Shown here: in pieces, positions 11,342 to 12,587 of the stretch
Layout of the letters: each line of letters opens with the position of its first letter
How positions within the stretch are numbered: the stretch's first letter is position 1
Source of the DNA: an uncultured Clostridia bacterium
GTDB lineage: Bacteria; Bacillota; Clostridia; Oscillospirales; Acutalibacteraceae
Assembly (NCBI GenBank): GCA_946004305.1
Contig: CAMFZJ010000027.1
Span: 1-12,587, forward strand
Length of the DNA stretch: 12,587 bases
Direction: 5' to 3'
Position numbers and translations under genes: made by a program
The notes under the pieces: generated by a model
Told to the model about the DNA's origin: nothing
Database searches by the model: none
Seen by the model: only the letters and a program-made list of their open reading frames with translations

Positions 11342-12587
11342 TTGAAACAATATGAACCAAAAAATATTCATAATATAGCTTTAGCCGGACACTCCGGATG
11401 TGGCAAGACCTCTGTTGCTGAGTCAATGCTTTTTATGAGCAAGGCTTCCGACAGACTTGGCTCAATCGCTGACGGCAATACGGTGCTTGATTATGACAAC
11501 GAGGAGATTAAGCGTCAGGTTTCTTTGATGACAGCAGTTGCTCCTGTTGAGTGGAAAAATAATAAAATCAACCTCATTGACACTCCCGGACTTTTTGATT
11601 TTGAAGGTGGCGTAAGCGAGGGTATGCGTGCTGCCGACTCTGCATTAATTGTAGTTTCCGGTAAGGACGGCATTGGTGTAGGTACCGAAAAGGCTGTTAA
11701 GGCTGCTACAAAAGAGGGCATAGCAAAGGTTTTCTTTGTAAACGGTATATGCGATGAGGACGCTCGATTCTATCGTGTGTTCGAGGATTTAAAGGCTACT
11801 TTCGGTCCTTCGGTATGTCCGGTAGTTGTTCCTTATATTCAGGACGGCAAAGCTGAAATTTATGTAAATCTATTTGAATATCGTGCATATAAATATGAAA
11901 ACGGTGTAGGCACTCCTACAGATATGCCTGATATGGGCGCAAGACTTGAGGGCTTGCGTGAGGCTATCAAGGAGGCTGTTGCCGAAACCTCTGAGGAGCT
12001 TCTTGATAAGTTCCTTGAGGGTGAGGAATTTACCCCTGAGGAGATTATTACAGGTGTATCTCAGGGTGTTAAGGACGGCTCTATCTGCCCTGTGTTCTGC
12101 GGTGACGCTCACAACACATTTGCCATTGATATGCTTCTTAATTCCCTTGTATGGCTTGCTCCAAAGGCTGACAGCAAGGATGAAATGGGCGTTGACCCGT
12201 CAGGTGAGCCTGTTGAAGTTACTGTCAACCCTGACGGTGCGGCTGCTGCCATTATTTTTAAAACAGTTGCTGACCCATTTGTTGGTAAGCTTTCATATGT
12301 TAAGGTTGTATCAGGTAAGATTTCTTCTGATGTGCCTGTAATCAATATGCGTACAGGCGAGCCTGAGCGTATCACTAAGGTTCTCACAGTACGAGGTAAA
12401 AAGCAGGAGGACGCTCAGTACATAGGCGCCGGTGACATTGGTGCAATTCCAAAGCTAAGTGCTGCAAAAACAGGGGACACCCTTTGCTCACCTTTAAGAA
12501 AGGTTACCTTGGACGGCATTGACTATCCTGTAGCTTCCTATGCTATGGCTATCAAGCCTAAGACAAAGGGTGACGAGGATAAGGTTG
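11342..12587 (+). CDS. Elongation factor G-like translational GTPase paralogue, N-terminal 415 codons (runs off the window)
   Basis: The frame opens at TTG 11342, 9 nt after AAAGGA (11327-11332), and runs to the last base. An in-frame ATG at 11333 abuts the ribosome binding site and is unlikely; TTG gives the family-typical start KQYEPKNI. Residues 12-24 hold the P-loop (AGHSGCGKTS). Residues 47-71 replace the usual RGITI switch with EEIKRQVSLMTAVAPVEW. The G3 motif is DTPGLFDF (80-87), where EF-G has DTPGHVDF, so the catalytic His is Leu. At G4, VNGIC stands where EF-G has VNKMD (133-137). The PVFCGDA stretch (250-256) stands where EF-G has PV.CGSA. Domain II follows (about 295-390), then the start of domain III (YPVASYAMAIKPKTKGDEDK). 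This pattern marks an EF-G-like paralogue rather than the housekeeping FusA. It may act at the ribosome in an unknown way. EF-G proteins have about 690 residues, so roughly 40% is missing at the window end. Confidence 0.9.
   Translation, partial: MKQYEPKNIHNIALAGHSGCGKTSVAESMLFMSKASDRLGSIADGNTVLDYDNEEIKRQVSLMTAVAPVEWKNNKINLIDTPGLFDFEGGVSEGMRAADSALIVVSGKDGIGVGTEKAVKAATKEGIAKVFFVNGICDEDARFYRVFEDLKATFGPSVCPVVVPYIQDGKAEIYVNLFEYRAYKYENGVGTPTDMPDMGARLEGLREAIKEAVAETSEELLDKFLEGEEFTPEEIITGVSQGVKDGSICPVFCGDAHNTFAIDMLLNSLVWLAPKADSKDEMGVDPSGEPVEVTVNPDGAAAAIIFKTVADPFVGKLSYVKVVSGKISSDVPVINMRTGEPERITKVLTVRGKKQEDAQYIGAGDIGAIPKLSAAKTGDTLCSPLRKVTLDGIDYPVASYAMAIKPKTKGDEDKV

Noticed and set aside
11946..12387. 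Open frames on both strands inside the EF-G-like gene
   Set aside because: They are shadows of the strongly supported EF-G-like frame in other phases.

Overview
The window looks like a chromosomal segment from a low-GC Gram-positive anaerobe of the class Clostridia, most like a gut Ruminococcus or other Oscillospiraceae (inference). The reasons are AT-rich spacers, strong Shine-Dalgarno sites, consensus housekeeping promoters, hairpin-plus-U terminators, large secreted proteins built from Ig-like, InlB-type, BspA-type LRR and Fn3 modules, a DegV protein, an oxygen-sensitive-type dihydroxy-acid dehydratase, and the clostridial type of EF-G-like paralogue. All intact genes are on the + strand.

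Positions 1-1140 are a decayed or accessory-looking stretch. It holds a small zinc-ribbon gene whose frame is intact except for one amber codon, iteron-like tandem repeats, two closely spaced hairpins, and two C-terminal gene remnants on the minus strand. One remnant is the tail of a cation:proton antiporter-like membrane protein; the other is unidentified.

Positions 1231-5150 form one transcription unit. A consensus promoter is followed by a terminator-like hairpin in the 5' leader, then a 1233-residue secreted multidomain protein (two Big2-like domains, an InlB/Flg_new repeat, a large unknown middle, two carboxypeptidase-regulatory-like domains and a YfaP/DUF2135-like end), then a strong terminator. 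Positions 5290-6491 carry a DegV/FakB-type fatty-acid-binding protein with its own promoter and terminator. Positions 6518-7440 carry a TSUP/TauE permease followed 14 nt later by a nitroreductase gene that has lost nearly all of its interior and now carries an amber stop.

Positions 7677-11140 carry ilvD, with a promoter almost identical to the degV one, and 19 nt downstream a secreted LRR/Ig-like/Fn3 protein, ending in a nested terminator. Positions 11257-12587 hold the promoter and first 415 codons of an EF-G-like GTPase with a TTG start, running off the end. Its GTPase motifs are clearly divergent.

I see no complete novel defence, secretion or mobile system. The most unusual signals are the leader terminator at 1270-1334, three near-identical promoters whose spacers are also conserved, the amber-interrupted zinc-ribbon frame, the internally deleted nitroreductase, and the EF-G-like protein with altered G motifs. 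No RNA genes, CRISPR arrays or intact insertion sequences were recognised.
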